Positions 5,626 to 9,591 of a DNA stretch of 9,591 nt are shown here, piece after piece. The translations under genes were made by a program, and so were the position numbers. Source of the DNA: Acidobacteriota bacterium (GTDB taxonomy: Bacteria > Acidobacteriota > Thermoanaerobaculia > Gp7-AA8); contig QHVY01000038.1 in the NCBI GenBank assembly GCA_003223695.1, positions 1 to 9,591 of the forward strand, written 5' to 3'. The notes below the pieces were generated by a model. It made no database searches. It had not been told where the DNA came from and worked only from the letters and a program-made list of their open reading frames with translations. Each line of letters starts with the position of its first letter. The stretch's first letter is position 1.

Positions 5626-7563
5626 CATCAAAAATCCGAGGATCTCGGCCTGGTTGTTGACCTGCTCTTTCAGCGGCTCGCCGCCCGAGTGGCCGCTGGA
5701 GACGTGGTAACGGAGAAGCACTGGATTGCTCGAGCCGGTGTTCGCCTGCATCATCGCGGTCATCTTGCGCGCATGCAGCGGCGCGACGCGGGTATCGGAG
5801 TTTGAACTGCTCGGGATCTTCGGACGATCCGTACTCCGGCACCCAGAAGCGTGCGACGAGAAATCGCTGGTAGCGAATCATGTCGATGAGCGGATAGCTG
5901 CACACAACCGCTTTCACAAGGTCAGGGCGCTGCGTCAGAAATGCGGTCACCAGGAGCCCGCCGTTGCTGCCGCCGGAGATGCCGAGGTGTTGGGGCGAAG
6001 TGTAGTGCTGGTCGATGAGGTACTGCGCGGCGGATTCGAAGTCATCGAACACGTTTTGTTTGTTCTCACGCATTCCGGCGCGATGCCAGGCCTCGCCGAA
6101 TTCGCCGCCCCCGCGCAAATTCGCGAGTGCGTAGACGCCGCCGTTTTCCGTCCACGTCACGGCGTTCGGCGAGAAGTTCGGCAGCGAGCTGAGGACAAAG
6201 CCGCCGTAGCCGGTGAGCAGCGTCGGATTCGCACCCGTCCGCTGCATCCCCTTCTTGTACATGACGAACATCGGCACGCGCGTGCCGTCTTTCGACGTGT
6301 ACCAAACCTGTTCGACATTGAAGTCGGCTGAATTCACCGGAGCATTGATTCGGAAGAATTGTGCAGATTGGTGTGATGTAATATCGTATGCATATATTGT
6401 TGGAGGAACGGCGAATGACGAGAAGCTGTAGAACGCCACTGGCGAGTCCCACGTGCCCGCGAGGTTCGTCACTGTGCCGAGCGTTTCGAATTTGATTTCC
6501 TCCTGCGGCTGGCCGTCGAGCGTGTAACCGACGACTCGCGGCTTCACGTTTTCCAGATAACGCAGGTACAGTTTGCCGCCCGCTGTCGAAACGCCCTGCA
6601 GCGCGGCATTCTTGTTTTCGGGCACCAGCTCTTTCCAGTTCGCGCGCTGTGGCGTGGCGATATCGGTGATCATCACCCGTTCATTTGGCGCGTTCCAATT
6701 CGTCTGCAGGATGAGCTTTCCATCAGCTTCGTCGACCGAGAAGCGTGCTTCGACATCGTTGACGATCGTTTGGATCGGACCATCAGAGTTAAGGTCCTTG
6801 AAGTACTCCTCAGTCTTTTTCGCCGCCGAGCCGTAGGCAACTTGAATGAGCAGATAGCGGCCGTCGTCGGAAATCCCGGAGCCGACGATTTTGTCGGGGC
6901 CATAGCCTTCGCCAAACAGCGCCTGTTCCTCGCCGCCGCTCACCGCGCGGCGGTAGACGTGCTGGTCCTTACCGGTATAGCGCGAGAAGTAGGTAGTGCG
7001 TCCGTCGGGCGTCAGCGACACACCGGGGTAGCGAGAGACACTCAGCGGCGATCCGACGTCGTGCCGTGCGTCGACGTCGTAAAAGTGGACCTCGACCTCA
7101 TCCGCCCCACCCTGCCGCACGAAGTACGCGAGCGTCTTGCCGTCATTGCTGACCGACTCGATGCCGACGCTCGTCGTGTGATTCGGATTCATCGGTGCGG
7201 GGTCGATCAGCAGGACATCGGGCCCGGTCGCACTCTCCCGCATGTAGATTGAAAAAAGATCCTGACCGGCCGGACGCTTGGTGAAAAAGTAACGTCCGCC
7301 GCGGATGCGCGGGAAAGTGATCTGATCCGTGTTCTGCAGCGCCTCCAGCCGCGCCGCTAGGCGTTCTCACGGTTGATCCAATCCCGAGTTTCCGGGCTGT
7401 TCTGATCCTCGAGCCAGCGGTACGGGTCGGTGATGGCTACTCCCTGAATCGTCTCTGTCACCGGCTTGACTTCGGTCGTCGGAAGCGGCGGCTTTGACGG
7501 TAGGGGCGTCGTCGCACATGCCGTTAAAGTGAGTAGGAGCAATGTGATAGCGATTTTTCGCAT
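5611..7563 (-). pseudogene. Prolyl oligopeptidase (S9A) lipoprotein, broken by two lesions
   Basis: Three consecutive minus-strand frames together encode one S9A serine peptidase, which cleaves short peptides after proline. Part 1 (7563 to 7357) starts with a lipoprotein signal, MRKIAITLLLLTLTAC, then GVAITDPYRWLEDQNSPETRDWINRENA and an immediate TAG. Part 2 resumes from about 7362 in another frame (RLEALQNTDQITFPRIRGGRYFF...), carries the beta-propeller and the nucleophile motif GGSNGGLL (Ser codon 5966-5968), and goes out of frame after PEQFK at about 5802. Part 3 resumes at about 5799 with SDTRVAPLHARKM (Asp codon 5794-5796) and SSGHSGGEPLKEQ (His codon 5689-5691), ending QLR-stop at 5611. 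All three triad residues survive, but about 25 residues normally present between FK and SDTRV are missing. Lesion 1 fits loss of one base in GCC(C)TAG or a small deletion. The start is fixed by GGAGG six nt before ATG 7563. This is either real decay or assembly error. Confidence 0.85.
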
Positions 7564-7593
7564 CAGCGGCCTCCACAAACGGCGAAGATTGTA
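7564..7593 (-). promoter_or_regulatory. Promoter -10 and ribosome binding site of the peptidase gene
   Basis: On the minus strand, TACAAT at 7593-7588 is a good -10 hexamer (5 of 6 to TATAAT). An upstream TCGAGA, about 18 nt away, is a weak -35 candidate. GGAGG at 7574-7570, six nt before ATG 7563, is a strong Shine-Dalgarno and decides the start. The leader would be short, about 15-20 nt. The signals look intact although the gene body is damaged. The -10 is a sequence match only. Confidence 0.45.
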
Positions 7594-7676
7594 CCGGAAT
7601 GGATCGCACCTTCTCGACAGTTCACACGAGCGTTAAAATGGGCCTCGAGGTCACGAAGAAGGGGGGGAAGTAAAGA

Positions 7677-7883
7677 ATGCCTCTCGTTCACGTCAAAGAA
7701 GACGAGACGTTCGAGAACGCGCTCCGGCGTTTCAAGCGGAAATGCGAGAAGTCAGGAATCCTCTCCGAACTCAAAAAGCGCCAGCATTACGAGAAGCCGA
7801 GCACGAAACGGAAGAGAAAAGCGATTGCCGCACGCAAGAAAGTGCTGCGCAAACTCGCTGAAGAACGCCGTGCCGGATATTGA
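7677..7883 (+). CDS. rpsU: 30S ribosomal protein S21
   Basis: A 68-residue, highly basic protein, MPLVHVKEDETFENALRRFK..., matching bS21 throughout: the N-terminal beta strand, ENALRRFKRKCEKSGILSELKKRQHYEKPSTKR across the RNA-binding helices and a Lys/Arg-rich C-terminal helix. S21 joins the 30S subunit late, near the anti-Shine-Dalgarno end of 16S rRNA, and influences start-site selection. The ATG follows a purine-rich run (GGGGGGGAAG, 7661-7670) that serves as the ribosome binding site. Length is typical. A candidate -10, TAAAAT at 7634-7639, has TCGACA (7614-7619) upstream, but at 14 nt the spacing is too short to be convincing. The gene is divergent from the peptidase (113 bp) and followed by an intrinsic terminator just before mutS2. 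Confidence 0.97.
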   Translation: MPLVHVKEDETFENALRRFKRKCEKSGILSELKKRQHYEKPSTKRKRKAIAARKKVLRKLAEERRAGY

Positions 7884-7903
7884 TGAAGTCAAACTGATTC
7901 CAC

Positions 7904-7939
7904 AAAGGACTCGCGGAGAACGCGGGTCCTTTTTCTTTT
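7904..7939 (+). terminator. Rho-independent terminator after rpsU
   Basis: A 12-bp stem AAAGGACTCGCG (7904-7915) pairs with CGCGGGTCCTTT (7921-7932) with one G-T pair and a 5-nt GAGAA loop, followed by a T-rich tail (TTCTTTT). It begins 20 bp after the rpsU stop. The tail runs directly into the best mutS2 start codon (TTG at 7938), so read-through would be required for transcription of mutS2 from the rpsU promoter. Confidence 0.85.
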
Positions 7940-9591
7940 GAAGCCACTTCTCCACGAACTCGAATTCGACCGCGTGCTCACCCTCATCGCCACGGAGGCC
8001 AAGAGCACCCTCGGCAAAGACGCCGTGTCGCGTCGGCGGCCGCTCTCCACGCTCACCGCTTGCGAAGGGGCGCAAGCCGATCTCGCCGACATGCGCCGGT
8101 TTGTGCACACCGAAGGGCTGCTGCCACTCGCAGGGCTGACGGACGTCGCCCCCCTGCTCGCGCGCGAAACGGTGCTGGAGCTCGAAGAATCGTGGGTGAT
8201 CGTGCGCGCAATTCGCTCCACTCAAGCGATGCGCGAGACGCTCACGCGCATCGATCGTTTTCCGCGCCTCAAAACAATTGCCGAAGCGATCCCCGAGCTC
8301 GATGAGCTGGTGGGAAAGCTGAACAAGTTCTTCACGCGCGACGGAAAACTCCGCGAGGATGCTTCGTCGGAATTGCGATCGATCCGGCAGAAGGTGCAGC
8401 AGAAGCGCAACGCCGTTCAGCGGTTGCTCAATGACGTGATGAATCGCAACAGCGAGGCGATCCAGGAGCCGCTGATCGTACTGCGCGGCGATCGCTACTG
8501 CGTCCCGGTGCGCGCCGATCATCGCAACTCGATTCCCGGAATCCTTCACGAACGCAGCGGATCGGGTGCGTCGGTGTTCATCGAGCCGATGCAGGCGATC
8601 GAGTTGAACAACGATCTCGCCGATCTGCTGCTGCAGGAGCGCGAAGAGATCGCTCGGATTACGCGATTCATCTCCCAGCTCATTGTCGACGCCGCTGATG
8701 ATGTGCTCCTCGCCACGCGTACTTCGGGCGAGCTCGATGCGCTTCAGGCCTGCGCAATTTTTGCGGACAGCGTCAATGCCAGCCGTCCGTCATTCAACGA
8801 CGATCGCCGGCTGCATCTGATCGATGCGCGTCATCCGCTGCTCGATGAGCGCGTGCAGACCACGGATCAACCCGTCGTGCCGGTTACGGTCGAACTGAAC
8901 GGGGCGATGCCTGCGCTGATCATCAGCGGTCCGAATGCGGGCGGAAAAACGATCGCCTTGAAAACGACCGGACTTCTCGTGGCAATGGCCATGAGTGGTT
9001 TACCGCTGCCGGCCGCGGACGGCTCGATGATCCCAATCGTCGACGCGATTCACGTCCTCGTCGGCGATGACCAGAGCGTCCTTGAACATCTGTCGACGTT
9101 CTCCGCGTACCTCGTTCGACTGAAGAACGTGATCGCCCGAGCGACGAAGCGGTCGCTCGTGCTGCTCGATGAGCTCGGATCGGGAACTGATCCCGAAGAG
9201 GGGGCGGCGCTGGCGGCGGCGGTGATCGAATATTTCCTCGACCGCGGCGCGTTGCTCATCGTCACTACGCATCTGTCGTCGGTCAAGAGTTTCGCAATGA
9301 ACGATTCGCGCGTAGTGAACGCGTCGATGGAGTTCGACTCGGCGACCGGGCAACCGACATATCGCCTGATCTCCGGCATCCCCGGCCGCAGCCGGGCGCT
9401 CGAAGTGGCGCAGATCATCGGCCTTCCCTCCCCGATCCTCGCCCGTGCCCGCGAACGACTCGGCACTCGCTACGTCGAAGTCGATCAACTCGTCAGTATG
9501 TTGCAGAACAAAATGAGCAATGTTCTAGAACAAAGTGCGGAATTGGAAAAGCGGCAGGCTGCGGTCGAGGAAGAGCGGCAAGCGATGGAGA
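7938..9591 (+). CDS. mutS2: Endonuclease MutS2, 3'-truncated by window edge
   Basis: An open frame of 551 codons leaves the window. MutS2 is a MutS-family ATPase without the mismatch-recognition domain; it acts on branched DNA in anti-recombination and, in some bacteria, on collided ribosomes. The N-terminus LKPLLHELEFDRVLTLIATEAKS matches the usual MutS2 start. The core and clamp follow (EPLIVLRGDRYCVPVRADHRNSIPG, GSGASVFIEP), then Walker A GPNAGGKT at 331-338, SAYLVRLK, Walker B LVLLDELGSGTDPEEG with D411/E412, and TTHLSSVKSFA. A coiled-coil segment begins at the window end (ELEKRQAAVEEE). The C-terminal part, including any Smr nuclease domain, is outside. I chose TTG 7938 because it gives the family's normal N-terminus; the frame upstream (to a TGA at 7884) has no ATG or GTG, and the next candidate, GTG 7974, would delete conserved residues. 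No Shine-Dalgarno is close; the start overlaps the rpsU terminator tail. Confidence 0.93.
   Translation, partial: MKPLLHELEFDRVLTLIATEAKSTLGKDAVSRRRPLSTLTACEGAQADLADMRRFVHTEGLLPLAGLTDVAPLLARETVLELEESWVIVRAIRSTQAMRETLTRIDRFPRLKTIAEAIPELDELVGKLNKFFTRDGKLREDASSELRSIRQKVQQKRNAVQRLLNDVMNRNSEAIQEPLIVLRGDRYCVPVRADHRNSIPGILHERSGSGASVFIEPMQAIELNNDLADLLLQEREEIARITRFISQLIVDAADDVLLATRTSGELDALQACAIFADSVNASRPSFNDDRRLHLIDARHPLLDERVQTTDQPVVPVTVELNGAMPALIISGPNAGGKTIALKTTGLLVAMAMSGLPLPAADGSMIPIVDAIHVLVGDDQSVLEHLSTFSAYLVRLKNVIARATKRSLVLLDELGSGTDPEEGAALAAAVIEYFLDRGALLIVTTHLSSVKSFAMNDSRVVNASMEFDSATGQPTYRLISGIPGRSRALEVAQIIGLPSPILARARERLGTRYVEVDQLVSMLQNKMSNVLEQSAELEKRQAAVEEERQAME

Noticed and set aside
7614..7639. 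rpsU promoter TCGACA / TAAAAT
   Set aside because: The hexamers are separated by only 14 nt, too short for a sigma-70-type promoter; noted in the rpsU entry but not called.
7752..8549. 265-residue minus-strand open frame
   Set aside because: Antisense to rpsU and the MutS2 N-terminus, both confidently identified; no family features of its own.

Overview
This 9.6 kb window is ordinary-looking chromosomal bacterial DNA, GC-rich by eye, with no integrase, transposase, phage gene, CRISPR array or rRNA/tRNA gene that I can see. Gene content (MurJ, Udk, ExbD, S21, MutS2, a lipoprotein-type prolyl oligopeptidase), a secreted protein of a type I associate with soil Acidobacteriota, and a dispersed inverted repeat of the TGTCATCCCGAGCGAAGCGA type all suggest an uncultured Acidobacteriota-like or related soil bacterium. 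That placement is an inference from memory, not a computed assignment.

Layout: (1) 1-1418, minus strand: lipid II flippase MurJ, with its C-terminus cut off by the window edge. (2) 1439-4196, plus strand: three genes joined by two ATGA stop/start overlaps. They encode a geranylgeranyl-reductase-type FAD oxidoreductase, a squalene/phytoene synthase-family enzyme and a small secreted protein, apparently a translationally coupled isoprenoid operon. The synthase carries a 42-bp palindromic element inserted in frame next to its first Asp-rich motif. (3) 4198-4324: a long imperfect inverted repeat with arms of 48 and 36 nt. (4) 4349-5144, plus strand: a 55-aa two-CxxC zinc-ribbon protein followed closely by uridine kinase. 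(5) 5113-7563, minus strand: an ExbD/TolR protein without an ExbB partner, overlapping the udk 3' end tail to tail, and a prolyl oligopeptidase lipoprotein broken by two lesions. (6) 7677-9591, plus strand: ribosomal protein S21 with an intrinsic terminator, then MutS2, whose best start codon (TTG) lies inside the terminator's T-tract; MutS2 runs off the window.

The genes form no single pathway. Envelope functions (MurJ, the isoprenoid operon, ExbD, the lipoprotein peptidase) are interleaved with housekeeping functions (Udk, S21, MutS2). I did not find a convincing new defence or mobile system. The points most worth a second look are the in-frame palindrome in the synthase, the composition of the isoprenoid operon, the dispersed inverted repeat, the doubly damaged peptidase and the terminator/start overlap at mutS2.
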